A program made the position numbers and the translations under genes. From CAWULT01 sp963923455 (GTDB lineage: Bacteria; Acidobacteriota; Vicinamibacteria; Vicinamibacterales; UBA2999), in contig CAWULT010000014.1 of assembly GCA_963923455.1 (NCBI GenBank), positions 1 through 60,584 on the forward strand: a stretch of 60,584 nt of DNA, written 5' to 3'. A model generated the notes under the pieces. It saw only the letters and a list, made by a program, of their open reading frames with translations, made no database searches and was not told where the DNA came from. Positions 1 through 8,523 of the stretch are shown in pieces (position 1 is the first letter of the stretch; each line of letters starts with the position of its first letter).

Positions 1-1666
1 AGGGAAGGACGCGCCGAAGTACCTGTCCCCCCGCTACATCCAGCACAACCCGGCCGACTGGCTGATGTGGCGCCGCACGCTCGACAGCGCGGGATTCAGC
101 CCGCTCAACCAGATCAACCGCAGCAACGTCGCCCAGCTCAAGATGGTGTGGACGCGCGGCATGGGACCGGGCAACGTCCAGGAGGCGACGCCGCTCGTCT
201 ACGACGGCGTGATGTACCTGCCGAACCCGAGCGACGACGTGCAAGCCCTCGACGCACGCTCGGGCGAGCTGCTGTGGGAGTACAAACGGCAGCTCCCCGC
301 GGACCTCGGCAAGTTCATGCCCGTGTCCGCCATCAACCGCAACCTCGCGATCTACGGGACGACGATCATCGACACGAGCGCCGACGACTACCTGTTCGCG
401 CTGGACGCGAAGACGGGCGCGCTCGCCTGGGAGACGAAGATCCTCGACTACCAGAAGGGAGCCCAGCAGACGTCCGGGCCCATCATCGCCAACGGCAAGG
501 CGATCTCGGGGCGGGGCTGCGAGCCGGAAGGCGGGCCGGATGCGTGCGTGATCACGGCGCACGACGCGCGCACCGGCAAGGAACTGTGGCGGACGCGAAC
601 GATGCCGCGGCCCGGCGAGCCGGGCTACGAGACGTGGGGCAACGTGCCCGAGGACAAACGCATCCACGTCGGCACCTGGATGGTGCCGAGCTACGACCCT
701 GTGCTGAACATGGTCTACGTCGGCACGTCGGTCTCGTCGCCCGCGCCCAAGTACATGCTCGCGGGCAATGACAAGACGTACCTGTACCACAACTCCACGC
801 TCGCCCTCGACGCCGACACGGGCCGGATCGTCTGGCACTACCAGCACCTCGTCGACCACTGGGACCTCGACCATCCGTTCGAGCGGCTGCTGCTCGACAC
901 CGCGGTGGCGCCCGACCCGAAGGAGGTGGCGTGGATCAATCCCCGCCTCACGCGGGGCGAGCGCCGCCAGGTGCTGACCGGCATCCCGGGCAAGACCGGG
1001 CTGATCTACACGCTCGACCGGCGGACGGGCGAGTTCCTGTGGGCACGACCCACCGTGCGGCAGAACGTCGTCGCCGGCATCGACGGCGCCACGGGCCGGG
1101 TCACGGTGAACCCGGACACGCTGTTCACGGCCGAGGGCCAGACGCGCGAGGTGTGCCCGGGCATGAACGGGGGCAAGAACTTCCCCGCCGGGGCCTACAG
1201 CCCGAACACCGGCCTGATGTACTACCCCCTGCAGAATCTCTGCATGACGGCCACGAGCCTCGCCCCCGACACCTCGCTCTACGCGATCAGCGCCCGCGCC
1301 AAGCTCGCGCCGGGCGCCACCAACGTGGGGACGGTGCAGGCGTTTTCGGTCGAGACCGGCCGGACGATGTGGACGTTCGAAAGCCGCGCGGCGGCGCTCT
1401 CGCTCGTCGCGACGGGCGGCGGGCTGGTGTTCGGCGGCGATGCGTCGGGCCGCTTCCGCGCCCTCGACGATAGGACTGGCAAGGTCCTGTGGGAAACCCA
1501 TCTCGGGTCGCCGGTGAGCGGCTATCCGGTGACGTTCTCGGTCGGCGGCAAGCAGTACGTCGCCGTCAGCACCGGCCCGTCACTGGTCGCTGGCGGCGCC
1601 AACTCGGTCGTGCCCGACGTGCGGCCGAGCAGCAGCAACCAGATGTTCGTCTTCGCCCTTCCCTAG
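1..1666 (+). CDS. PQQ-binding-like beta-propeller dehydrogenase, 5' partial
   Basis: The frame is open from the first complete codon (base 2) and continues to a TAG at 1664-1666, so the true start lies before the window; the ATG at 65 falls inside conserved sequence and is not a start. It is a quinoprotein alcohol dehydrogenase-type eight-bladed propeller: repeated tryptophan-docking units such as ALDARSGELLWEY, ALDAKTGALAWET and TLALDADTGRIVW, plus the VDHWDLDHPFERLLLDT segment. No CxxCH haem motif is visible, so electrons probably pass to a separate periplasmic carrier. Substrate unknown. The next gene downstream is a close tandem paralogue with 23 bases between them, so the two are probably co-transcribed. 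Confidence 0.88.
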   Translation, partial: GKDAPKYLSPRYIQHNPADWLMWRRTLDSAGFSPLNQINRSNVAQLKMVWTRGMGPGNVQEATPLVYDGVMYLPNPSDDVQALDARSGELLWEYKRQLPADLGKFMPVSAINRNLAIYGTTIIDTSADDYLFALDAKTGALAWETKILDYQKGAQQTSGPIIANGKAISGRGCEPEGGPDACVITAHDARTGKELWRTRTMPRPGEPGYETWGNVPEDKRIHVGTWMVPSYDPVLNMVYVGTSVSSPAPKYMLAGNDKTYLYHNSTLALDADTGRIVWHYQHLVDHWDLDHPFERLLLDTAVAPDPKEVAWINPRLTRGERRQVLTGIPGKTGLIYTLDRRTGEFLWARPTVRQNVVAGIDGATGRVTVNPDTLFTAEGQTREVCPGMNGGKNFPAGAYSPNTGLMYYPLQNLCMTATSLAPDTSLYAISARAKLAPGATNVGTVQAFSVETGRTMWTFESRAAALSLVATGGGLVFGGDASGRFRALDDRTGKVLWETHLGSPVSGYPVTFSVGGKQYVAVSTGPSLVAGGANSVVPDVRPSSSNQMFVFALP

Positions 1667-1689
1667 TAAACGGAGCAGTGAGGAACGCC

Positions 1690-3477
1690 ATGAAGCGTCT
1701 GATACCAATGGTGGCCCTGGCGGCGATGGCCGCCGGAGCCGTGATCGCCGGCGGCGGCGCCCCCGGCTTCGCGCAGGGCGGACCGGCCGCCGCCCGGCAG
1801 CCCGCGCGCGCCCAGGGCGCGTTCGTCCCGGTGACCGACGAGATGCTGTGGAAGCCCAACCCGGCCGACTGGCTGACGTGGCGCCGGACGCTCGACAGCC
1901 ACGGGTTCAGCCCGCTCGACCAGGTGGATCGCACCAACGTCAGCCGACTGAAGATGGTGTGGACGCGCGGCATGGGCGCCGGAACGATGGAGACGACGCC
2001 GCTCGTCTACAACGGCGTCATGTACGTGCCAGGCCCGGCCGACTGGATCCAGGCCATCGACGCCAAGAGCGGCGAGCTGAAGTGGGAGTACCGCCGGCAG
2101 CTCCCGCAGGGCGTGCGCGGCGGCACCAACCGCAACATGGCGATCTGGGGCACGACGCTGATCGACGGCAGCGCCGACAACCAGATCTACGCGCTCGACG
2201 CGCAGACCGGTCAGCTGGTGTGGGAAACGCCGGTGATGGACGCGCGTAAGCGCGCGTCGGCCAGCTCCGGCCCGATCATCGCCAACGGCAAGGTGATCAC
2301 CGGCCGGCAGTGCCAGCCCGACGCCGGCAACGACGCCTGCATCGTCACGGCCCACGACGCCAAGACCGGCAAGGAGGTCTGGCGCACGCGGACGATCCCG
2401 CTGCCGGGCGAGTTCGGCTACGAGACGTGGGGCGATGTCCCGATGGCCGAGCGGTGGCACGTGGGCACCTGGATGGTGCCGAGCTACGACCCCGAGACCA
2501 ACATGATCTTCGTGGGCACGTCGGTGACGATTCCGGCGCCCAAGTTCACGATGGGCCCGGGCGGCAACGACAAGACCTACCTGTACCACAACTCGACGCT
2601 GGCCCTGAACGCCGACACGGGCAAGATCGTGTGGCACTACCAGCACGTCGTCGACCACTGGGATCTCGACCATCCGTTCGAGCGGCTGCTCGTCGACACC
2701 GTCGTCGCGCCGGACCCGAAGGAAGTGGCGTGGATCAACCCGAAGATCAAGGCGGGCGAACGCCGCAAGGTCATCACCGGCATCCCGGGCAAGACGGCCC
2801 TCGTCTACACGCTCGACCGCCGGACCGGTGAGTTCCTGTGGGCGCGGCCCACGGTGCAGCAGAACGTGATCAAGAGCATCGACGGCGCCACCGGCAAGGT
2901 CACCGTCAACCCCGACGCGACGTTCACGAAGCTCGGCGAGGAGAAGCTGATCTGCCCGAGCGCCGGTGCCGGCGGCAAGAACTGGCCGGCGGGTGCGTTC
3001 AACCCCCGGACGAACGTGATGTTCTACCCGCTGCAGAACGTCTGCATGAACGCGAAGACGACGACCGACAAGCGCGACCCGTCGCTCGTCTACGGCCTGA
3101 ACATGCCCCCCGTGATCGCGCCCGGCACCGACAAGGTCGGCTCGGTCTGGGCCATCTCGGCCGAGACCGGCAAGACGCTCTGGAAGTACGAGCAGCGCGC
3201 GGGCACGATGTCGCTCGTCGCGACGGGCGGCGGGCTCGTGTTCGGCGGCGACGTCAACGGGCGCTTCCGCGCCTTCGACGACCGGACGGGCAGGATCCTG
3301 TGGGAGCAGAACCTGGGCGCGCCGGTGACCGGCTACCCGGTGACCTTCGCGGTGGACGGCAAGCAGTACGTCGCGGTGACGACCGGGTCATCGCTGGTCT
3401 CGACGACCGAACTCCGGCTCACGCCGGAGCTCAAGCCGAGCCAGAGCGGCCAGCTGTTCGTGTTCGCGCTGCCGTAG
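1690..3477 (+). CDS. PQQ-binding-like beta-propeller dehydrogenase (tandem paralogue)
   Basis: A 595-residue quinoprotein. The start at 1690 is chosen because it opens a signal peptide (MKRLIPMVALAAMAAGAVIAG, cleavage near GFAQG) and has a GAGG about 6 bases upstream; the frame is open further upstream but that part is nonsense. It repeats the architecture of its upstream neighbour almost block for block (NPADWLTWRRTLDSHGFSPLDQ, VDHWDLDHPFERLL, GIPGKTALVYTLDRRTGEFLWARPT). Propeller docking motifs recur as AIDAKSGELKWEY, ALDAQTGQLVWET and RAFDDRTGRILWE. No haem-binding motif. Probably a periplasmic PQQ-dependent alcohol or sugar dehydrogenase; substrate cannot be read from sequence. A strong hairpin follows the stop. 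Confidence 0.9.
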   Translation: MKRLIPMVALAAMAAGAVIAGGGAPGFAQGGPAAARQPARAQGAFVPVTDEMLWKPNPADWLTWRRTLDSHGFSPLDQVDRTNVSRLKMVWTRGMGAGTMETTPLVYNGVMYVPGPADWIQAIDAKSGELKWEYRRQLPQGVRGGTNRNMAIWGTTLIDGSADNQIYALDAQTGQLVWETPVMDARKRASASSGPIIANGKVITGRQCQPDAGNDACIVTAHDAKTGKEVWRTRTIPLPGEFGYETWGDVPMAERWHVGTWMVPSYDPETNMIFVGTSVTIPAPKFTMGPGGNDKTYLYHNSTLALNADTGKIVWHYQHVVDHWDLDHPFERLLVDTVVAPDPKEVAWINPKIKAGERRKVITGIPGKTALVYTLDRRTGEFLWARPTVQQNVIKSIDGATGKVTVNPDATFTKLGEEKLICPSAGAGGKNWPAGAFNPRTNVMFYPLQNVCMNAKTTTDKRDPSLVYGLNMPPVIAPGTDKVGSVWAISAETGKTLWKYEQRAGTMSLVATGGGLVFGGDVNGRFRAFDDRTGRILWEQNLGAPVTGYPVTFAVDGKQYVAVTTGSSLVSTTELRLTPELKPSQSGQLFVFALP

Positions 3478-3521
3478 CGGGCGCGTGCAGCGGGGGCCCC
3501 GTCGCGCGGGGCCGAAAAGGT

Positions 3522-3580
3522 GACGCCCCGGGCTTGCCCGTGGCGCCGGTGGATCCGGCGTCAGGGGGGCCCGGGGCGTC
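3522..3580. terminator. Strong nested hairpin between convergent genes
   Basis: A perfect 12-base inverted repeat (GACGCCCCGGGC at 3522-3533, complement at 3569-3580) encloses a second shorter stem (3543-3549 with 3555-3561). It lies in the 158-base gap between two convergent genes, so it could end transcripts from both strands. There is no T tract, so intrinsic termination is inferred from position and stem strength only. Confidence 0.5.
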
Positions 3581-3635
3581 GTGTCGTACGGCGCTGTCCG
3601 GCGTGCGCCCGCGGCGCCGCGACGGACGGTGAGGA

Positions 3636-4508
3636 CTAGTTGCGGTGCGGCGCGCAGAGCAAGCCGTTGTTGTAGGCGTCCATCTGCTGGTGCAGCGGTT
3701 CGCCCTGGGCCCACGCCGCGCTCGACGCCTTGACGTTGCTGCCGGCCGGCCCGTAGGTGGCCATCCAGTCGTTGGCGGCGGCGATCGTCGTGGCCACGCA
3801 CGAGCTGTCGTTGCCGATCATCACGTTCAGCATCGCCGGCACGAGCGAGCTGAACATCGTGATCGACTTGTCCTTGCCCACCTTCCCGAGCAGCGCGATC
3901 GCCGTCGACTTGCTGTAGGTCACGCCACCGACCGTGATCGACTGGACGGGCCACGCGTCGGGATGGTTCTTCCAGTAGCCCGGCGTGCCGGTGCCGGGGT
4001 TCGTGTACGGCAGCGACGGCATGTAGAAGCCGAAATCGGTGTTCGGGTTCTCGGCGGCCTCGCCTTCGAGCGCGAACCCGGGGGCCACGCTGAAGCCCAG
4101 GGTATCGGCCACCCCGTCGCTGTCGACGGTGTCGTCGACGCCCTGGTCAGCCGGTGAGGCCAGGTAGTTCGTCGGCACCTGCACCGACACCTGATACGAC
4201 CCGCCGGGCACCTCGAACAGGTAGAACCCGCCGGCGTCGGTCTCGGTCTGCACGGTCTCCATGTCGCTGCTGTCGTAGAGGAAGACCCGGACGAGCGGAA
4301 GACCGGGCTCGCCGGCATCCTGGATGCCATCGTGGTTCTGGTCGTTCCACACGAAGCCGCAGACGCCACCGTTCTGGCCGCATCCCCCCTGGGCCGCCGC
4401 GTCGGTGGCAGGCACGAGCATCGCCGCCGCGAACGCCAGCGTGCAGCCGAGGCCCGCGGGCATGAATCCGCGCATCGCGCGCGAAGCCGTGTTCTGATCC
4501 CTGTTCAT
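3636..4508 (-). CDS. Secreted SdrD_B-like protein with GYWKNHP motif
   Basis: A 290-residue exported protein. The start at 4508 (MNRDQNTASRAMRGF) follows GGAGA 7 bases upstream and gives a signal peptide ending near TDAAAQGG. Residues about 40-160 form an SdrD B-like domain (CGFVWNDQNHDGIQDAGEPGL, then VFLYDSSD and TDAGGFYLFEVPGGSYQVSVQV), a Ca-binding Ig-type fold found in cell-surface adhesins. The C-terminal half starts with TPGYWKNHPDAWP, a motif I know from uncharacterised secreted proteins that carry SdrD_B or PEP-CTERM elements; I see no PEP-CTERM anchor here. Likely a cell-surface or extracellular structural protein. Function unproven. Confidence 0.82.
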   Translation of the reverse strand: MNRDQNTASRAMRGFMPAGLGCTLAFAAAMLVPATDAAAQGGCGQNGGVCGFVWNDQNHDGIQDAGEPGLPLVRVFLYDSSDMETVQTETDAGGFYLFEVPGGSYQVSVQVPTNYLASPADQGVDDTVDSDGVADTLGFSVAPGFALEGEAAENPNTDFGFYMPSLPYTNPGTGTPGYWKNHPDAWPVQSITVGGVTYSKSTAIALLGKVGKDKSITMFSSLVPAMLNVMIGNDSSCVATTIAAANDWMATYGPAGSNVKASSAAWAQGEPLHQQMDAYNNGLLCAPHRN

Positions 4509-4730
4509 CACGCCGTCTCCTTCAAGTGGGCTCGTCGCGCTCGCGTGCCCGGGGGGACGGGAACGAACGCGAGCGTGCCGCCGGCATGAGGCATCGCACG
4601 GACGATGCCAGGGCCGCGACCGCCGCAAACGGCTGGAAATACGGCCGAGACCAGGCGCGGGCCCTCGCCCGAGCCCGCAGAAGTGTCAGGCGGATCACCA
4701 AGTCGGACGTGGCAACGAGCCCGTACACGG

Positions 4731-4761
4731 CACGACCCGCGCCCGGGGGGCGCGGGTCGTG
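4731..4761 (-). terminator. Perfect 14-bp stem hairpin after the DUF5666 gene
   Basis: A perfect 14-base stem (4731-4744 with 4748-4761) with a 3-base loop sits 48 bases past the stop of the minus-strand DUF5666 gene. It lacks a T tract. The rest of the 300-base gap 4509-4808 holds the upstream region of the SdrD_B-like gene and the 19-base element at 4678-4696 (see findings); no other gene is visible there. Confidence 0.5.
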
Positions 4762-4808
4762 ATGAAGGTCCGTGCACGCGCGGGCGCTGGATGTCGCCCG
4801 CTGGAACG

Positions 4809-5999
4809 CTAGCTCTGTGGCTCGACCTTCGTGGCCAGGAGGTCGCTGTTCGGTTGCCGCGTGCCGCGGACCTCGACCCGGCGCGCATCCGCGATCGCGG
4901 TGCACGCGATGCCATCGAAGCGCGTCGACGCGTTGGTGACGACGCGCGTCGTCCCCAGCATGAAGGTCAGGGCGGGGCAGGTGCCCGTCTTGCCCGACAC
5001 CGCGCCCTCGGCACGCACCTCAGTCGCCGTGGTGCCGCCGCCGCTGCCCGGCCGGCCGCCATCGTCGTCCCGATCGTCCTCGATCTCGACGATGGCGGCA
5101 CTGATGGCGCCATCCGTGCCGCGGGTGCCGCGCACCTCGACCCGGTCGGCATCGGTCAGCGCACGGCAGCCGCCGTCACGGAACACCGTGGTGCCGGTTG
5201 TCCGGACCGTCGTCGTGCCCACGCGGAACGTCAGCTCCGGACACGTTCCGCTCAGCCCGCTGACGACGCCCTCGACCTCCGAGAGCGAGCTCCCGGTCTG
5301 GTTCTGGACGTTCACTTCGGTCGCGTCGAAGCCCGTGGCGGTGCGGGTGCCGCGCACGTGCACGCGGTCGCCGACCTTGATCGACGAGAACGGCAGCGTC
5401 GTCCCCCCGTGTCGGATGGCCGCCGACGCCGGCACGGTGACGAGCGTCCCCGCCACGCGCAGGGTGTTCGTCGCGCCCGGCGTCACCTCGGTGACGAGGC
5501 CCTCGAGTTCCGACTGCCCGCTGGAGCGGCCGGACCGCTGCTCGGACTCGACGCGGGCGTCGCCGCCGCGAACGGTGACCGAGAGCGACACCTGCTCGTT
5601 GGCACCGACCGTGACGGTGATGCGCGCGTCGACGCCCGGACCCTTGAAGGACAGGCGGTGCGTGCCCTCCGGCAGGCCGGCCAGCGTGAACGTGCCGCCG
5701 CCATCGACGACGGCGGTGATGGTGGTGCCCTCGACCGTGACGGTGAGGCCCGCGGTCGACGTGGTGGCCTGCGCGCCGAGTGCGCCGTCGCCCGTGACGC
5801 TCAGGCCGCCGAGGCCGCTCAGACTGCTGCCCCCGTTGACGCGGCCGGTGATCGTGGCGCCCGAGCTGCTGGGCGCCGACAGGCCGGACGGGCCGGTGGG
5901 CGACAGCGAGGAGGAGGCGCTGCCGCCGCAGGCCGCGGTCAACACGACCGCCGACACGCCGGCCAGCCTCACGATGGTTCGAAGCACTTGATTCTTCAT
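4809..5999 (-). CDS. DUF5666 repeat lipoprotein
   Basis: A 396-residue lipoprotein. The start at 5999 is chosen because it opens a signal peptide ending in the lipobox LTAAC (Cys about residue 23) with GAGAGGA upstream. Residues about 40-140 resemble a carboxypeptidase-regulatory-like beta-sandwich (GTFTLAGLPEGTHRLSF). Three consecutive DUF5666-type units of about 75 residues follow, each running EGxV...LTFxVGTTxV...DRVEVRGTR (clearest at VEGVVSGLSGTCPELTF and AEGAVSGKTGTCPALTF). The repeats look recently duplicated. Function unknown; DUF5666 proteins are generally predicted cell-envelope or extracellular proteins. The gene stands alone, with a hairpin behind it and about 240 bases without a gene ahead of it. 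Confidence 0.85.
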   Translation of the reverse strand: MKNQVLRTIVRLAGVSAVVLTAACGGSASSSLSPTGPSGLSAPSSSGATITGRVNGGSSLSGLGGLSVTGDGALGAQATTSTAGLTVTVEGTTITAVVDGGGTFTLAGLPEGTHRLSFKGPGVDARITVTVGANEQVSLSVTVRGGDARVESEQRSGRSSGQSELEGLVTEVTPGATNTLRVAGTLVTVPASAAIRHGGTTLPFSSIKVGDRVHVRGTRTATGFDATEVNVQNQTGSSLSEVEGVVSGLSGTCPELTFRVGTTTVRTTGTTVFRDGGCRALTDADRVEVRGTRGTDGAISAAIVEIEDDRDDDGGRPGSGGGTTATEVRAEGAVSGKTGTCPALTFMLGTTRVVTNASTRFDGIACTAIADARRVEVRGTRQPNSDLLATKVEPQS

Positions 6000-6243
6000 C
6001 TCGTTGCGTCCTCTCGAGAACGTTGGGTTGCGGTGCCCCCGCACGGCGCAACCCCGTTGTGCAAGGCACGTTCCCAACGTGGCGCACCAGCCCTCCATGT
6101 CCCGGAAGCTACTGAGCCCTCGATGGTTCGACGCACGACCTGGACCGTCGTGCCAGGGCCACGCCAGAGCTGGATCCGTACCGGAACCGGACCCGGCGTG
6201 AAGTTCTTGCCGGGTCGTGGCGCGCGGGAAGGCGTTCCTCGCG

Positions 6244-7146
6244 TCAGCGCGAGGACGCGCTGGGCGGGGCGGCGTCGGTCCGCCGCAGGATCTGCGCGAA
6301 GTAGTTCGTGATGCCGTCGGGATCGGCGAGCCAGACCGTCAGCAGGTTCGCGAAACTCTGCCGCAAGGGCTGATCGATCGTGGCACCGTACTCCTTGGCC
6401 TTGGCGTCGACGGCGGTCGCGTCGCGCACGACGTACTGGATGCCGGCGCTGCGGGTGTTGGCCGGCAGCCCCGTCCCGAACGACCAGACGTTCACCGTGG
6501 TGGTGCCGTGGCGAAACGGGTACTTCGTGGCGCCGACGACCGGGTCCTCGACCGGCGGCAGCTCCTCGAGTCCGACGAAGCGACGATAGAACGCGCGGCT
6601 CCGCTCGAGGTTCGACACGGTCAACCCGACTTCCAGCCGGTCGAACGTCTCGGCCGGCGCACCGGGCCTCACCACCAGCTCCACCCACTGCGAGGCGGGA
6701 TCGAGGACCAGCGCGCGGCTCTCGGCCGGCCCCGTCTTCCGGAACTGCGGGGCGGGATACCCGTGCGCGGTGAAGCGCGCGGTCAGCGCGGCTTCGTCGG
6801 GAAAGAAGAACGTGAACACGCGCAGGCCGGTCGCGTCCTTGATGGCGCCGGACGGATAGTCCTTCGCGGCGGGCGTGGCCTGCAGCTTGATCTCCGAGGT
6901 GCCCACGCGGAAGCGGATCATCTGATTGCCGCCCCCAAGCCCGACCGGCGCCATCGGCGCCAGACCCAGCACCTGGCCGTAGAACGCCGTCATCGCCGCC
7001 GTGTCGGCCGCGTAGCGACGGAACACGTTCATCGACGGCTGCGTGCTGAGCGACACCGGCGAGCCAGCGGTCACGTCCGCGGCCGCGCCAGCGGCGACGC
7101 CGCACACCAGGGCCCATGCCAGGCCTGCCGTCCGCATCACGCCCAT
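6244..7146 (-). CDS. Secreted VOC (glyoxalase-fold) family protein
   Basis: A 300-residue protein with two vicinal-oxygen-chelate modules: residues about 35-155 (MNVFRRYAADTAAMTAFYGQVLGL) and about 170-290 (FDRLEVGLTVSNLERSRAFYRRFVGLEELPP, ending WLADPDGITNYFAQIL). The start at 7146 has AGGAGG 7 bases upstream and yields a signal peptide (cleavage near AGAAAD), so it is exported, which is uncommon for VOC enzymes. VOC proteins usually bind a metal and act on vicinal-oxygen substrates (glyoxalase, dioxygenase, antibiotic resistance); the specific reaction cannot be deduced. The msrB gene lies just upstream on the same strand. Confidence 0.87.
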   Translation of the reverse strand: MGVMRTAGLAWALVCGVAAGAAADVTAGSPVSLSTQPSMNVFRRYAADTAAMTAFYGQVLGLAPMAPVGLGGGNQMIRFRVGTSEIKLQATPAAKDYPSGAIKDATGLRVFTFFFPDEAALTARFTAHGYPAPQFRKTGPAESRALVLDPASQWVELVVRPGAPAETFDRLEVGLTVSNLERSRAFYRRFVGLEELPPVEDPVVGATKYPFRHGTTTVNVWSFGTGLPANTRSAGIQYVVRDATAVDAKAKEYGATIDQPLRQSFANLLTVWLADPDGITNYFAQILRRTDAAPPSASSR

Positions 7147-7187
7147 GGGGAATCCTCCTGCCGGACCCGTCCGGCTCGCGCGGCGAG

Positions 7188-7193
7188 AGTCTA
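7188..7193 (-). promoter_or_regulatory. Possible -10 box for the VOC gene
   Basis: On the minus strand the hexamer TAGACT lies 41 bases before the ATG at 7146, in the 86-base gap behind msrB. It matches the -10 consensus at 4 of 6 positions and resembles other -10-like boxes in this window. No clear -35 box was found. Confidence 0.3.
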
Positions 7194-7232
7194 CCACCCG
7201 GCGGGGATGGACCCGGCCGGCCGAACCGTCGG

Positions 7233-7640
7233 TCAGCGCGCGGACGGCTCGAAGGCCAGCGCCACGCCGTTGATGCAGTAGCGCAGGCCGGTCGGCGGCG
7301 GGCCGTCCTCGAACACGTGCCCCAGATGCCCTCCGCACTGACTGCAGTGCACCTCGGTGCGAATCATCCCGTAGCTGCGATCGACGGTCGTGCCGATGGC
7401 GCCCTCGAGCGGCGCGAAGAAGCTGGGCCAGCCGGTCCCGCTCTCGAACTTGCGGTCCGCCACGAAGAGCGCCTGCCCGCAGCCCGCGCACGCGAAAGTG
7501 CCCGCGCGCTTCTCGACCAGCAGCGCGCACGATCCCGGCCGCTCGGTCGCGTGCTCCCGCAGCACGGCGTACTGCTCCGGCGTCAACGTGCGGCGCCACT
7601 CCTCGTCGCTCTTCTCTACCGGGAACCGCTGCGTGCTCAT
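7233..7640 (-). CDS. msrB: Peptide-methionine (R)-S-oxide reductase MsrB
   Basis: A 135-residue MsrB, the normal length for a single-domain enzyme. It reduces methionine-R-sulfoxide in proteins, usually with thioredoxin as reductant. All diagnostic features are present: zinc cysteine pairs CxxC at 51/54 (CAGC) and 99/102 (CSQC), the SGTGWPSF signature at about 67-74, and the catalytic cysteine 122 in RYCINGVAL. No signal peptide, so it acts in the cytoplasm. The start at 7640 (MSTQRFP) is preferred over one 33 bases upstream because AGGAGA lies about 9 bases before it and the protein then begins like other MsrBs. Confidence 0.96.
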   Translation of the reverse strand: MSTQRFPVEKSDEEWRRTLTPEQYAVLREHATERPGSCALLVEKRAGTFACAGCGQALFVADRKFESGTGWPSFFAPLEGAIGTTVDRSYGMIRTEVHCSQCGGHLGHVFEDGPPPTGLRYCINGVALAFEPSAR

Positions 7641-7902
7641 CGGGGGTGTCTCCTGAACGTGCAAGTGTGGCACGACTCGGGGGCCGCCGGTCCACCGGCC
7701 CCGCTACGGCCCGACGTGCCGGGTCTCCGGCCGGCTCCGCCCAAGGCCCTCGCGGACGGGCTGTCGCTATCTTCCTGCACCTCAGACAGTTGCCGCCCTG
7801 GCCACGCCCCGCTCATCGATGACGGCTCTGCCTCCGATACTCCCATCGGGCTGGGAGGGCCTTCACGTGGACGAGCCAGACCGGACCAGGAAGGTCGAAG
7901 TG

Positions 7903-8427
7903 ATGTCGAAGTTGCTGTCCCTCAAGACGCTGGGCATCGTGGGTGTCGTGCTGCTGTCGATCGTCACCCGGGTCATGGCGGGACAGGACCAGTCACTCGG
8001 CTCCGGCACGCTGAACCAGCTGCTGGCCGAAGTCCGCCACCTGCGTTCCGAGGTCACGTCGGCGTCCGCGACCAGCATCCGGGCCCAGGTGCTCGTCGGC
8101 CGCCTGCAGCTCGAAGAACAGCGCATCACCGCGCTCGGCCGCCAGCTGGCCGACGTGCAGGGCGCAGTTGCCGGGCTCGAGCAGAACCAGGAAGGCGCCA
8201 CGGCGCGCATGAAGGTGCTCCAGGACGGCCGCGTCGCGCCCGACCAGCGCGAAGGCCAGGAGCGCGAGCTCGAGATGATCGCCGCCGCCGTCGAGCAGGA
8301 CACCCGCCGCCTCGCGGACCTGCGAATGCAGCAGTCTGCGCTCCAGGCCCAGCTCGACCAGGCGCAGGCACGCTGGCAGGAGTTCAACGCCCGGCTCGAC
8401 GAGCTCGAGCAGTCGCTCGGCAAGTAG
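7903..8427 (+). CDS. Secreted or membrane-anchored coiled-coil protein, unknown function
   Basis: A 174-residue protein I do not recognise. The start at 7903 (MSKLLSLKTLGIVGVVLL) follows AGGAAGG about 9 bases upstream and gives an N-terminal hydrophobic segment that may be a signal peptide or anchor. From about residue 40 to the end it is almost wholly alpha-helical and heptad-like, rich in Leu, Gln, Glu and Arg (QLLAEVRHLRSEV, QLADVQGAVAGLEQ, LQAQLDQAQARWQEFNARLDELEQSL), as in periplasmic coiled-coil scaffolds. No catalytic motif. It precedes the DUF2235 gene on the same strand by 96 bases, but that gene seems to have its own promoter. Confidence 0.75.
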   Translation: MSKLLSLKTLGIVGVVLLSIVTRVMAGQDQSLGSGTLNQLLAEVRHLRSEVTSASATSIRAQVLVGRLQLEEQRITALGRQLADVQGAVAGLEQNQEGATARMKVLQDGRVAPDQREGQERELEMIAAAVEQDTRRLADLRMQQSALQAQLDQAQARWQEFNARLDELEQSLGK

Positions 8428-8509
8428 CAACGCGTCCCCCGGGCCGCCGGCTCGAGCGGCCGCCGGCCGCCGGGGTCACCGCTCCGGGCGGCGCCGCGCG
8501 CGCCAGATG

Positions 8510-8515
8510 TAGCAT
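8510..8515 (+). promoter_or_regulatory. -10-like box of a leaderless gene (DUF2235)
   Basis: TAGCAT lies 8 bases before the ATG at 8524, and no Shine-Dalgarno precedes that ATG. The spacing puts the transcription start at or next to the start codon. The same arrangement recurs in front of several other genes in this window. Confidence 0.45.
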
Positions 8516-8523
8516 TCGCCCCG

